Positions 1 through 8,651 of a stretch of DNA of 64,000 nt are shown piece after piece. The stretch's first letter is position 1, and each line of letters opens with the position of its first letter. A program made the position numbers and the translations under genes. The notes beneath the pieces are model-generated. The model saw only the letters and a list, made by a program, of their open reading frames with translations. It was not told the DNA's origin and did not search any database. Source of the DNA: Colwellia sp. (GTDB lineage Bacteria; Pseudomonadota; Gammaproteobacteria; Enterobacterales; Alteromonadaceae). The stretch lies in the NCBI GenBank assembly GCA_013215655.1, contig JABSOX010000012.1, positions 11,423 to 75,422 of the forward strand, in the 5' to 3' direction.

Positions 1-683
1 TAACCAATGTCAGTGGTTATGCCCAACAATCAGTTACTCAATATGTATTTGCACAGATTTTAGAATATTATAATCAAACAAGTCACCACAATAGCAATAC
101 AGAACAAGGTTTATGGCAACAGAGTAATACTTTCTGTTATCACGGCAATGCTATAACAGAGCTGGCCGGTAAAACCTTAGGCATTATTGGTTATGGTAAT
201 TTAGGAAAAGCAGTGGCAAACATCGCTAATGCCTTTGGTATGAAAGTCATCATTGCCGAAAGGCCCAATACGTCACAAATTAGAGGTGGACGTTTACCGT
301 TTGCAGACATTTTACAACAAGCAGATATTCTTACCTTACATTGCCCACAAACCGTTGAAACTGAAGACCTAATTAATGACCAAGCATTTTATTTAATGAA
401 AGCAAATGCTATGTTGATCAATACTGCTCGCGGCGCGATCATCAACAATGAAGCATTAATAGATGCACTGACTGATAAAAAAATCGCCTATGCGGTACTC
501 GATGTACTTGATAGTGAACCGCCACCTGCAGACCACCCCTTACTGAACTGTCATTTGGACAATTTAAAAATTACTGCACATATTGCTTGGGCAAGCCTTG
601 AAGCTCAGCAACGATTACTTGATGGCATCGCAAAAAATATTGCCGCCTTTTTCACAAATACACGTTTAAATAGGCTTGATTAA
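1..683 (+). CDS. hprA: D-2-hydroxyacid dehydrogenase (glycerate dehydrogenase / hydroxypyruvate reductase type), 5' truncated by window
   Basis: The reading frame is open from base 3, so the gene begins before the window; about 226 C-terminal residues are visible. Family members reduce hydroxypyruvate or glyoxylate with NAD(P)H in the cytoplasm. The NAD-binding glycine motif is seen as GIIGYGNLGKAV. The catalytic triad of the family is present: Arg in NTARGAIIN, Glu in LDSEPP and His in ITAHIAW. The upstream stretch NVSGYAQQSVTQYVFA matches the glycerate dehydrogenase subgroup, which is why hprA is preferred over other 2-hydroxyacid dehydrogenases, but the exact substrate is inferred. It reads toward the lipoprotein gene at 776, from which it is separated by 92 bases, so co-transcription is uncertain. 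Confidence 0.85.
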   Translation, partial: TNVSGYAQQSVTQYVFAQILEYYNQTSHHNSNTEQGLWQQSNTFCYHGNAITELAGKTLGIIGYGNLGKAVANIANAFGMKVIIAERPNTSQIRGGRLPFADILQQADILTLHCPQTVETEDLINDQAFYLMKANAMLINTARGAIINNEALIDALTDKKIAYAVLDVLDSEPPPADHPLLNCHLDNLKITAHIAWASLEAQQRLLDGIAKNIAAFFTNTRLNRLD

Positions 684-775
684 AGAAATCACCTTGATAT
701 TCATGGACTTTTAACACAATGACTTTTATTCTTATTCATTATAAAAATAAAACTTCTCTTTAAAGGATCGCTTCC

Positions 776-3175
776 ATGAAAAAGCTCTATCTAACACTGT
801 TGTTAACTTGGTTAACACTACTGTCAGGTTGTATGGGTAGCTCAGGGGAAAATACAGTTACAGATGATACTACCGAGGTCAGTAGCATTGTACTTAGCAT
901 GGTTAATGCTAGTGGAACAACAGTTCAGAGCTTTGATAAGAGTGACGAGATTACCTTAACAGCTACCGTATATGATCAATTTAGTAACCCTATTGGCAGT
1001 AAGCGCGTCGACTTTACTACCGATTTAGGATCACTTTCTGCTAGTTCAAAATTAACAGATGATAATGGCAAAGCTGTCGTTATTATTAGCAACGAGCTAC
1101 AAACCATTGGCGCAGCTACAGTAAATGCAACAAGCTCAGGCGTTAGCAACTCCCAAGATTTCGAATTTGTTTATAATAGTGATATCAAAAGATTGCCCCG
1201 CATATCTACCACATTATTACTTAACGGCCAACCGGTATCACAATTTAAAGCAGATCAACAAATACAAGTTGTTAGTACTTTAGTTGATAATAATAACCAA
1301 GCAATTAACAATGAAATCATTACTTTTTCCGCCGATATTGGCACACTAAATACAGTTTCGGCACTGACAAAAATCAATGGTGTTGCGAGTGTTACGCTTT
1401 TTGGTGCTGATATCATTGGCGCAGGAGTGATCACAGCAACCCTTAAAAGCGCAGAAAATGTCAGCAATAGAATCAATTATGAAATAGTTTCAGCAAGTTC
1501 TATTATCGATGATGAAGTACATTTAGGTTATTTCGATGACAATAATAGTTTTATCGAGGGAACAATTAAACTTTCAGCTGATAATAATACTGTCAGTGCT
1601 GGTGGCACATTAGGATTAACGGTTGATCTTGTTAACAATGAAAACAAGCGCATCAATACACCAACGCCGGTCACTTTTACATCCAATTGTGTTTTAAATG
1701 GTCACGCTGTTATCGATGAGACCGTATTTAGTATTAATGGTAAAGCGCAGGCAACCTTTGAAGATGTTGACTGTGCCGGAGTTAATGGCACAGATGACGT
1801 GTTAATTGCCTCTGTTATTGTGAACGGCATTACCAATATCGCAACTGAAACAATTGTGATAACAGGGGAGCAACTCGGTTCGATAGAGTTTATTTCTGCA
1901 GAACCAGATTCTATAGTTATTAAAGGTACTGGTGGTCAAGGCAAACAAGAAACATCAACTTTAACGTTTAAAGTAAAAAGTGAATTGGGTAATGTCTTAG
2001 CTCAACAGCAGGTAACGTTTTCTTTAGATACTTCTATTGGCGGTATTATTTTAAGTAGAAACACTGGTTTAACCAATAGTCAGGGCTTGATCACAACTCA
2101 AGTTACCGCAGGAACAGTACCTACAGCGGTCAGGGTCACAGCAAAATCAGCTATGGTCATTAACAATGAGACGGTTAACGTACAAACACAATCAGATCTC
2201 TTATCAATAAATACCGGCCTTGCTGAGCAAAGATCGTTTACAATTGCCGCTTCGGTACTTAATCCTGAAGCTTTTAATGGCGAAACATCAACCATTACCG
2301 CTTGGTTAGCCGACAATTTTAATAATCCCGTACCCGATGGAACCACCATAAATTTTACCACAGAAGGCGGTAATATCGATGCAAGCTGTAATACGCTTGA
2401 TGGTAAATGCTCAGTTACCTGGGAAGTAAGTGAGCCAAGATTATTGGATCACCGCAGTACCATTTTAGCTACAGCTAAAGGCCATGAAAGCTTTTTTGAT
2501 ACTAACGGTAATAATATATTTGATGAAAATGACGGTAAAGCCATTATTGATAATACTGTTTCATCCGGATTTAGTCGCCATAATGCCGAGTCCTCTGGTT
2601 TTATCGATATGTCGGAAGCATGGCGTGATGATAATGCTAATAATGTCAAAGACGCTAATGAAACCATCTTTTTTGATGATAATTTAGATGGTAAATTTAC
2701 CGCAGCAGATGGTAAGTTTAATGGCCCGCAATGCCAAGGTAATTTATGTTCAATTGATGTACCTTCCATTACCTTACGTAAATCTTTAGAGTTAGTGATG
2801 TCGGGCTCTAGTGCTGAATATATATTAACTCCCACAAATGGTGGTACTAGTTATGAAAATACATTTTTAAATTCGAGTAGAATTATAGGAAATATAGGCA
2901 ATGGCATTAGCTTAAGTTTAACCTTTTCATTTGCAGATAGTGCTCTACAAACACTGCCTTTAGGTACAAACATCACGGTAAGTTTAAGTAATGGTGAACT
3001 TGCTGGACAAACATCAACAACCGTAGCTAACAATAATTCCTCTGGGTATGGTTCAATAGATTTCATCGTCGTTAATCCTGTTGGCGGCGATCCTGAGGTT
3101 GCAACGTTAACTATCACTGTTACTACGCCAAATGGCATTATCACTTCACTAGTAAAAACTATAAACTTGTTATAG
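776..3175 (+). CDS. Large lipoprotein with bacterial Ig-like (Big-1/invasin-type) repeats
   Basis: This 799-residue protein starts with a lipoprotein signal peptide and a lipobox, LLSGC, with Cys19 as the likely lipidated residue. Several repeated beta-sandwich units follow (roughly residues 35-130, 145-235, 255-360, 370-475 and 485-570). They carry Big-1 signatures such as ITLTATVYDQFSNPI, VDFTTDLG and the recurring T-D-x-x-G-x-A pattern. Residues about 570-650 contain Asp/Asn-rich stretches (DTNGNNIFDENDG, DDNLDGKFTAADG) that resemble calcium-binding loops. Big-1 domains usually act as stiff extracellular spacers in adhesins, so a cell-surface role is inferred; no catalytic domain is seen. 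An AAAGGA Shine-Dalgarno lies before the ATG. A hairpin follows the gene. Confidence 0.8.
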   Translation: MKKLYLTLLLTWLTLLSGCMGSSGENTVTDDTTEVSSIVLSMVNASGTTVQSFDKSDEITLTATVYDQFSNPIGSKRVDFTTDLGSLSASSKLTDDNGKAVVIISNELQTIGAATVNATSSGVSNSQDFEFVYNSDIKRLPRISTTLLLNGQPVSQFKADQQIQVVSTLVDNNNQAINNEIITFSADIGTLNTVSALTKINGVASVTLFGADIIGAGVITATLKSAENVSNRINYEIVSASSIIDDEVHLGYFDDNNSFIEGTIKLSADNNTVSAGGTLGLTVDLVNNENKRINTPTPVTFTSNCVLNGHAVIDETVFSINGKAQATFEDVDCAGVNGTDDVLIASVIVNGITNIATETIVITGEQLGSIEFISAEPDSIVIKGTGGQGKQETSTLTFKVKSELGNVLAQQQVTFSLDTSIGGIILSRNTGLTNSQGLITTQVTAGTVPTAVRVTAKSAMVINNETVNVQTQSDLLSINTGLAEQRSFTIAASVLNPEAFNGETSTITAWLADNFNNPVPDGTTINFTTEGGNIDASCNTLDGKCSVTWEVSEPRLLDHRSTILATAKGHESFFDTNGNNIFDENDGKAIIDNTVSSGFSRHNAESSGFIDMSEAWRDDNANNVKDANETIFFDDNLDGKFTAADGKFNGPQCQGNLCSIDVPSITLRKSLELVMSGSSAEYILTPTNGGTSYENTFLNSSRIIGNIGNGISLSLTFSFADSALQTLPLGTNITVSLSNGELAGQTSTTVANNNSSGYGSIDFIVVNPVGGDPEVATLTITVTTPNGIITSLVKTINLL

Positions 3176-3186
3176 TCTTATTTATC

Positions 3187-3219
3187 TTCATATCCACGAA
3201 ATTTCTCCGTGGATATGAA
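3187..3219. terminator. Hairpin between convergent genes
   Basis: A 12-bp perfect inverted repeat (TTCATATCCACG and its complement) with a 9-base loop sits between the ends of the lipoprotein gene (+) and the FAD oxidoreductase gene (-). It has no long T tract on either side, so termination is inferred from position and stem strength. Confidence 0.55.
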
Positions 3220-3247
3220 TATTCCCTTAATAAAACCTCATACAACT

Positions 3248-4612
3248 TTAAAACCAATTATCTTTTATTCTGCCATATTGAAAGTATCCCCATTGCCCTA
3301 CTCGTCGCAAAGGCGCTAACGGAAATTTAGGTAAGGCTTTTTGATATAAAGGTAAATTGGGAACAGCTTTCCCTGCGACCTTTTGTGCTAGACGTTTACC
3401 CGCTTGCACACTAAAAGAAACACCGCTACCACAATAACCCATGCTATAAAAAACACTATGTTCATCGTTTTGGTAGATATGTGGAATATCGTCTAACGAC
3501 ATGCAAATCCACCCTGACCATGCATAATCATATTTAAGGTTTTGCAACGCTGGAAAGCTTGTTTTTAGTACCGATAATAAACGTTTAGCATAATAAGGGT
3601 CTTCGGCGCTTTTCCCGGTGATAGCACCACGACCACCAAATAGAATCCTATTATCAGGTAACTTGCGGTAATAATATTTTAATGCCCGCGTATCCATCAC
3701 CACATTTGAGGTTAAAAAGTTACAAGCTAAAAGCTGTTCATCTGTTAGTGGTTCAGTCACGATAATTTGTGATAATACCGGTAACGTTCTATTGGTAATT
3801 AAAGGATGAAAACCTTTAGGTGTATAACCATTAGTAGCAACAACCACTTTTTTAGCGGTAACGATGCCATTAGGAGTGATTAGTTGCTGTCTATTTTTCT
3901 CTTTAATTTCATTTGCAGATTTTTTTTCATGCCAATCAATAACAGGTGTAGAACAGTGAATTTCAACGCCAGCTTCTCTCGCAATTTTATGATATCCCCA
4001 TGCCAATTTTAATGGATTTAGGCCAAAACCATCTTGATAACGAATAGCACCATAAGCATTGTGGTCATCCATATATCGATGACGAACATCATCTTTTGAA
4101 AGTATTTCAACATCGTAACCAAACATCTTTTTCTGTAAGTTCGCCAATGAAATAAGCTCTTTCATCGCTTTTGGTTTATGAGCAACTTTGATAAAGCCAG
4201 CAGCTTGCTGATCACAATCTATGCCTTCAGCAATCAAAGCATTAACCGTCTCAACCCCAGCGCACATTTCACCATAAATGCCACGCATCACCTCCTCACC
4301 CCATTGATTTGACATCTGACTGTAAGATTTCCGCCCTGAGGATTTAAGAATAAAACCCGCATTGCGACCACTACAGCCCCAAGCAGTTTTATTAGCTTCA
4401 AGTATATGTGCTTTAATACCATGCTCTCGTGCAAGATGTAGTGCGCATGATAACCCAGTATAACCAGCGCCGATAATGGCAACATCGACATCAATATCTT
4501 GCTTAACTTGACCATCATCTACAGGCGCATCTGTTGATACATCAGCCCAATAACTGTCAGGATATTTTTCTCCGCAACCAGGCGAACTATCATGTAAAGG
4601 ATCGTACATCAT
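3248..4612 (-). CDS. FAD-dependent oxidoreductase, DAO family (gamma-glutamylputrescine oxidase-like)
   Basis: The 454-residue protein belongs to the D-amino-acid oxidase/DadA fold family. The N-terminal Rossmann FAD motif is clear (VDVAIIGAGYTGLSCALHL, about residues 42-60), followed by the LEANKTAWGCSGRNAGF segment typical of PuuB/OrdL-like enzymes. A C-terminal FAD-contacting segment (FYSMGYCGSGVSFSVQAG) is also present. Such enzymes oxidise a secondary or primary amine to an aldehyde or imine, releasing ammonia and peroxide; in PuuB the substrate is gamma-glutamylputrescine. No other putrescine-pathway gene is nearby, so the substrate is not established. A second Met directly follows the first. 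It diverges from the GNAT gene at 4682 with 69 bases between them. Confidence 0.82.
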   Translation of the reverse strand: MMYDPLHDSSPGCGEKYPDSYWADVSTDAPVDDGQVKQDIDVDVAIIGAGYTGLSCALHLAREHGIKAHILEANKTAWGCSGRNAGFILKSSGRKSYSQMSNQWGEEVMRGIYGEMCAGVETVNALIAEGIDCDQQAAGFIKVAHKPKAMKELISLANLQKKMFGYDVEILSKDDVRHRYMDDHNAYGAIRYQDGFGLNPLKLAWGYHKIAREAGVEIHCSTPVIDWHEKKSANEIKEKNRQQLITPNGIVTAKKVVVATNGYTPKGFHPLITNRTLPVLSQIIVTEPLTDEQLLACNFLTSNVVMDTRALKYYYRKLPDNRILFGGRGAITGKSAEDPYYAKRLLSVLKTSFPALQNLKYDYAWSGWICMSLDDIPHIYQNDEHSVFYSMGYCGSGVSFSVQAGKRLAQKVAGKAVPNLPLYQKALPKFPLAPLRRVGQWGYFQYGRIKDNWF

Positions 4613-4681
4613 TACTCCAATTTTTTTGCTAAAATGATCAGCAACTGAAGAGCATCATATAAAAAATAGCTCATAAAAACT

Positions 4682-5260
4682 ATGGCAAAAAAGATGAACA
4701 TTGCACTTAATTACAAAGAATTAACACCTGACGATTTTAAGAAAATAATAATATTGGGAACACAGGTTCACGGTGAAGGTTACTTGGATGCAGAAAATAT
4801 CAAACAGTGGCATCTAAAAGGATTACATCTAGGAATTAACGCCGGTTACGTTGTATATCATCAAGAAAAATTAGTAGGTTTTCGTATCACCTATTCAGCT
4901 TCACAATGGGACATTGATCAATGGTGTACACCAAATTTATGGAGTATCGAAAGTAATAAGGTTTGTTATTTTAAATGCAATACTGTTGACGAAACTTATC
5001 GTGGTTACGGTATTGGCGGTAAACTCTTACAATTATCTATAGAGGCCGCCAAAAAACAAGGTGCACTTGCTGGCGTTAGCCACCTATGGAAACAAAGCCC
5101 AAACAATAGCGCGGTGAGATACTTCAGCAAATGCGGTGGCAAACTTATTAAAGAACATCCCGATAAATGGTATGAAGATAGTCTCAATGGTTATGGTTGT
5201 ACTCTATGTGGCTTTAACTGTCATTGTGAAGCAGCTGAAATGATTATTCATTTCAGCTAA
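4682..5260 (+). CDS. GNAT family N-acetyltransferase with Cys-rich C-terminus
   Basis: This 192-residue protein has the acetyl-CoA pyrophosphate-binding loop of GNAT enzymes (RGYGIGGKLLQLSIEAAKKQG, about residues 107-127 in part) and the later N-x-x-A-V-R-Y-F segment of the fold. It presumably transfers an acetyl group to an amine; the substrate is unknown. The C-terminal tail carries four close cysteines (Cys173, 176, 180 and 182 in CTLCGFNCHCEAAEM), which could bind a metal. This is unusual for a simple GNAT and is an inference from spacing only. The start at 4682 is the first ATG; the codon at 4694 (MNIAL) is an alternative. It is divergent from the FAD oxidoreductase. Confidence 0.78.
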   Translation: MAKKMNIALNYKELTPDDFKKIIILGTQVHGEGYLDAENIKQWHLKGLHLGINAGYVVYHQEKLVGFRITYSASQWDIDQWCTPNLWSIESNKVCYFKCNTVDETYRGYGIGGKLLQLSIEAAKKQGALAGVSHLWKQSPNNSAVRYFSKCGGKLIKEHPDKWYEDSLNGYGCTLCGFNCHCEAAEMIIHFS

Positions 5261-5354
5261 GGCCACAATTCCTCAGTTTTAAGTGAATCGTTGCTAGTAA
5301 TAGAAATACCTTATTCATAAATCACTCAACATTCGCGAAAACGCACTTCAAGCC

Positions 5355-5384
5355 ATTGATTTAATTAACGTCAATTAAATCAAT
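5355..5384. terminator. AT-rich hairpin between GNAT gene and moeA
   Basis: A perfect 12-bp inverted repeat (ATTGATTTAATT and its complement) with a 6-base loop lies between two convergent gene ends. It lacks a T run, so it is a candidate bidirectional terminator only. Confidence 0.45.
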
Positions 5385-5404
5385 GTGATTTCCTACTGTC
5401 CTAG

Positions 5405-6646
5405 TTAGCTAATGTAATGATCAAACAATTGCACTTTGACCATTTCACCTGCAGCAACTTTACCTTGGCATGACGGTAAAATAATATAACAATTTGCCGT
5501 TGCTAAGCTGGTTAAAATACCAGAACCTTGACTACCGGTGCTTTGCACCACCATTTCACCATTTTCATTTGTAGAGTAAATGCCACGTTGAAAGTCCATT
5601 CTACCGGGAGACTTTTTCAACTGAGTTTTAGTTTTTACCATCATGGTAACAGGCTTTTCATTTTTACAATTTTGCATTTTCAATAGCGCTGGAATTGCTA
5701 GCACATGTGCTGTAACCATGGCTGATACAGGATTACCCGGTAAACCAAAAAACACGCTATTTTTTAGTTGTCCAAAAGCAAAAGGTTTTCCCGGCTTCAT
5801 CGCTATTTTCCAAAAACCGATATCACCCAGCTGTTCAAGCACATCTTTGGTATAATCAGCATCACCAACTGAAACACCACCCGATGAAATAACAGCATCA
5901 GCTTGTTGATCCGCTTGTTCAAATGCGTTTTTAATCAGTTGTAAATCATCCGCAATAACACCAAAGTTGATGACTTTGATATTCATTTTTTCCAAAATAC
6001 CAGCCAGTGCAAAACTATTACTTTCATAGATGTCTCCCTCACATAATTCGGCTCCTGGCTTTTTAAGTTCATCACCTGTTGAAATGAGCGCGACAGTTAG
6101 CTGACGAAAAACTTCCACCCTTGGCACACCTAAAGAAGCTAAAATTCCTAAATCTATCGAAGATAGTTTTCTGCCCTGTTCGAAAACATGCTGTCCTCTG
6201 CCAATATCTTCACCCGCACAACGAACATTATCACCACCTTTTCGCGGTTCTAAAAAGCTAATACGATTGTCCAGCACGTCGCAATTTTCTTGCATTTCAA
6301 CGGTATCGCAACCTAGAGGCATTTTTGCTCCGGTCATAATACGAATACATTGTCCTGATAGACACTCGCCTTGAAAAGGTTCACCTGCCATTGAACGTCC
6401 AGCAAGAACTAATGAGCTTTTTTCTTTAAAACTAGTAATTGCAAAAGCATAACCATCCATTGCAGAGTTATTATGAGGAGGCACATTTAATGGACTTATT
6501 ATATTTTGTGACAATATCCGATCTAGCGCCTGAACAAGCGGGACATGCTCTGTTTCTGTTACAGGTTCAATAGCAGCTAACATTTCAGCCATAGCTTGTT
6601 CAAACGGCAATAAGCCCGGGGCAGAACTACAATCAACCATAATCAT
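5405..6646 (-). CDS. moeA: Molybdopterin molybdenumtransferase MoeA
   Basis: MoeA inserts molybdate into adenylylated molybdopterin, the last common step of molybdenum cofactor synthesis. The 413-residue length fits E. coli MoeA (411). Visible family motifs are NSAMDGYA near residue 63, the central ISSGGVSVGDADYTKDVL with the active-site Asp, KPGKPFAFG, and FFGLPGNPVSAMV. The C-terminal beta-barrel domain follows. The start at 6646 has a purine-rich GAAGAG very close to it; Met3 (6640) would have better spacing. The gene diverges from moaA, and the shared region contains an FNR-type box placed about 42 bases upstream of its predicted start point. This fits anaerobic activation. Confidence 0.95.
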   Translation of the reverse strand: MIMVDCSSAPGLLPFEQAMAEMLAAIEPVTETEHVPLVQALDRILSQNIISPLNVPPHNNSAMDGYAFAITSFKEKSSLVLAGRSMAGEPFQGECLSGQCIRIMTGAKMPLGCDTVEMQENCDVLDNRISFLEPRKGGDNVRCAGEDIGRGQHVFEQGRKLSSIDLGILASLGVPRVEVFRQLTVALISTGDELKKPGAELCEGDIYESNSFALAGILEKMNIKVINFGVIADDLQLIKNAFEQADQQADAVISSGGVSVGDADYTKDVLEQLGDIGFWKIAMKPGKPFAFGQLKNSVFFGLPGNPVSAMVTAHVLAIPALLKMQNCKNEKPVTMMVKTKTQLKKSPGRMDFQRGIYSTNENGEMVVQSTGSQGSGILTSLATANCYIILPSCQGKVAAGEMVKVQLFDHYIS

Positions 6647-6720
6647 ACTCTTCTTTTATTTGGGTAAACATAACATCATCATCTAGTGATAATCATAACA
6701 GCTCAATGACACGTTACTTT

Positions 6721-6734
6721 TTGATACACATCAA
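6721..6734. promoter_or_regulatory. FNR-type binding site in the moeA/moaA divergent region
   Basis: TTGATACACATCAA matches the FNR consensus TTGAT-N4-ATCAA at every defined base. Toward moeA, a minus-strand -10-like TATGAT at 6692-6697 would put a start near 6685, so the box centre would be at about -42, the classic activating position. Toward moaA, TATAAT at 6781-6786 puts the start near 6790, with the box at about -62 to -65. Both start points are inferred. In E. coli moaA is known to be FNR-activated. Confidence 0.75.
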
Positions 6735-6805
6735 GCTTTTGTTTCGCTAATAATAATACAATGCCTTATCAAATTTAAGTTATAATAATTTTTACTATTA
6801 TTATT

Positions 6806-6966
6806 CGCCGAGCTTCTTTAACTAAATCTATTTTAAAATAGACACGTTATTTAAGCCGTGGTTAGTTATTTTATCTTTTAGTTTATATCTAAACAAAAAG
6901 ATAAATAACTTAAACCGCCAGGGTTTTCATGGAAACGTGTTGACCTCCCGACATTGGAAAGGTGAG
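6806..6966 (+). promoter_or_regulatory. Molybdenum cofactor (Moco) riboswitch upstream of moaA
   Basis: The 5' leader of moaA matches the known E. coli moaA Moco RNA. The 3' part reads CCTCCCGACATTGGAAAGGT, against E. coli CCTCCCGTATCTGGAAAGGT. Just upstream, CGCCAGGG and GGAA align with E. coli CACCAGGG and GGAAG. The middle holds AAGCCGTGG, like E. coli TGGCCGTGA. Two helices are visible: TAACTAA pairing with TTAGTTA, and ATCTTTT/GTTTA pairing with TAAAC/AAAAGAT. The end of the aptamer contains the GGAAAGGTG that also serves as Shine-Dalgarno for ATG 6967. Cofactor binding would therefore be expected to block translation, as in E. coli. The 5' boundary is approximate. Confidence 0.82.
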
Positions 6967-7938
6967 ATGTTAACAGACAACTTTGGTCGCAAATTTTATT
7001 ATTTGCGCCTCTCAATTACCGACGTGTGTAACTTTCGTTGTAGCTACTGCCTGCCTGATGGTTATCAGTGTGATCAAAAGCGTGACTTTCTTTCTGTGCC
7101 TGAAATAAAGCGCATTGCTAATGCATTTGCACAAATGGGCACAGAAAAAATACGGATCACCGGTGGTGAACCTTCACTGCGTAAAGATCTTCCTGAAATT
7201 ATCGCCACTTGTAAACAAACTCCAGGGATAAAAAGAGTAGCTATTACTAGCAATGGCTTTAAATTACCTGAGCATTTACCCGCTTGGTTAGATGCTGGTA
7301 TTGATGCAATTAACATTAGTATTGATAGCTTAGACCCTCGACAATTTAATGCCATTACCGGGCATAATAAATTACCACATATCTTAAAAGGCATCGATAT
7401 GGCTTTAGCTGATGGTCGTCCATCAATAAAAGTTAATACGGTGCTAATGCGTGAATACAATGGCTACGATATTCAAACTTATCTCGACTGGTTAAAAGAC
7501 ACCCCGGTTACATTACGATTTATAGAGCTAATGCAAACCGGTGATAATAAAAAGTTTTTTGATGCCCAACATGTACAAGGTTCACGCATTAGGCAAAACC
7601 TTATTTTGGATGGCTGGTTACCCGCTATTCGTGATAGATCATCAGGGCCTGCGCAAGAATTTTATCATCCCGACTATCTAGGTCGTATTGGTTTAATCAT
7701 GCCGTATAGCAAAGACTTTTGTAATAGCTGCAATCGCTTACGGATAAGTTCACTCGGAAAACTACATTTATGTTTATTTACCGAGCAAGGTTTATCACTC
7801 AAAGAATATTTACAACAAGATGATATTGAGCCATTAAAAGCACAAATAACAGCAATGATGACGGATAAACAAGCGACCCATTTTCTCCATGAAAATTTAA
7901 CCGGGGCAACCACCAATTTATCTATGTTAGGTGGTTAA
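6967..7938 (+). CDS. moaA: GTP 3',8-cyclase MoaA
   Basis: MoaA is a radical SAM enzyme that, with MoaC, turns GTP into cyclic pyranopterin monophosphate. At 323 residues it shows the N-terminal SAM cluster motif CNFRCSYC (Cys21, 25, 28), the glycine-rich ITGGEPSLRKD, the C-terminal cluster motif CNSC with a third Cys 13 residues later, and the conserved GG end. The longer frame opens with GTG at 6937, but that codon lies inside the riboswitch. ATG 6967 has GGAAAGGTGAG directly upstream and gives the family N-terminus (DNFGRKFYYLRLSITDVCN). It leads an operon that runs through mobA, moaBCDE, modABC and moeB with gaps of only a few bases. Confidence 0.95.
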   Translation: MLTDNFGRKFYYLRLSITDVCNFRCSYCLPDGYQCDQKRDFLSVPEIKRIANAFAQMGTEKIRITGGEPSLRKDLPEIIATCKQTPGIKRVAITSNGFKLPEHLPAWLDAGIDAINISIDSLDPRQFNAITGHNKLPHILKGIDMALADGRPSIKVNTVLMREYNGYDIQTYLDWLKDTPVTLRFIELMQTGDNKKFFDAQHVQGSRIRQNLILDGWLPAIRDRSSGPAQEFYHPDYLGRIGLIMPYSKDFCNSCNRLRISSLGKLHLCLFTEQGLSLKEYLQQDDIEPLKAQITAMMTDKQATHFLHENLTGATTNLSMLGG

Positions 7939-7940
7939 AA

Positions 7941-8651
7941 GTGAATTTTCTATCCTCTACTCAACCAATAACAATAAACAGCAAATACCATGGTCATTGT
8001 TTAGGTGTGGTTTTAACTGGCGGTTTATCTTCACGTATGGGCAAAGATAAATCGACATTAATACGCAATGATATGGATATGTTAGATTATAGTAAGCAAT
8101 TACTTACTGATGCTGGCATTGCTCAAGTTGTTATCAGTGCTAAACATCAAGAGCCTCTATCCAATGAGAACCCAACAAGTGATAATTTAGTAAAAGATAT
8201 TTTTAAAAATGCAGGGCCACTAGGTGGCATATATAGCATTATCAAGCAGTATCAACCTGCTGCTTTGTTAGTATTACCTGTTGATTTACCGTTAATGAAC
8301 TCAACAGCTTTAGCAAAACTAAAGCAGATAGGCGAATTGAGTCAAAAAGCGTGTTATTACGCAAATAACTATTTGCCATTATATTTACCCGTTAATGCCT
8401 TTGTTGAACAGTTTTTAGATAATATTTTCTCTTCAAGCTTTAACCGTTCAGATAAAAAACAACGTTCTATCCGTGCTCTACTCAAACAAATACCTAATAA
8501 AGAAATCACTGTTGATAGCCCAAAATTCTTATTCAACAGTAATACTCCTGAGCAATGGCAATACCTAAAAACTAACGCATTTAAATTAACCTCTGCACAG
8601 TTTAATTCGATTAATCATCATACTTTATCTCCAAGGAAAACTTATGTCTAA
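7941..8651 (+). CDS. mobA: Molybdenum cofactor guanylyltransferase MobA
   Basis: MobA adds GMP to Moco to make the MGD form used by DMSO-reductase-family enzymes. The GTP-binding N-terminal signature VVLTGGLSSRMGKDKS is clear, followed by the GPLGGIYS and LPVDLPLM segments around the Mg-binding Asp. The start is a GTG two bases after the moaA stop, leaving about 20 residues before the conserved motif. At 236 residues it is longer than E. coli MobA (194), mostly at the two ends and in the second half. The 3' end overlaps moaB by 8 bases, indicating translational coupling. Its presence inside a moa operon suggests that the host uses MGD enzymes. Confidence 0.88.
   Translation: MNFLSSTQPITINSKYHGHCLGVVLTGGLSSRMGKDKSTLIRNDMDMLDYSKQLLTDAGIAQVVISAKHQEPLSNENPTSDNLVKDIFKNAGPLGGIYSIIKQYQPAALLVLPVDLPLMNSTALAKLKQIGELSQKACYYANNYLPLYLPVNAFVEQFLDNIFSSSFNRSDKKQRSIRALLKQIPNKEITVDSPKFLFNSNTPEQWQYLKTNAFKLTSAQFNSINHHTLSPRKTYV

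Noticed and set aside
6937..6966. Upstream GTG start for moaA
   Set aside because: It lies inside the conserved 3' part of the Moco riboswitch and lacks a ribosome binding site; ATG 6967 has a strong one.
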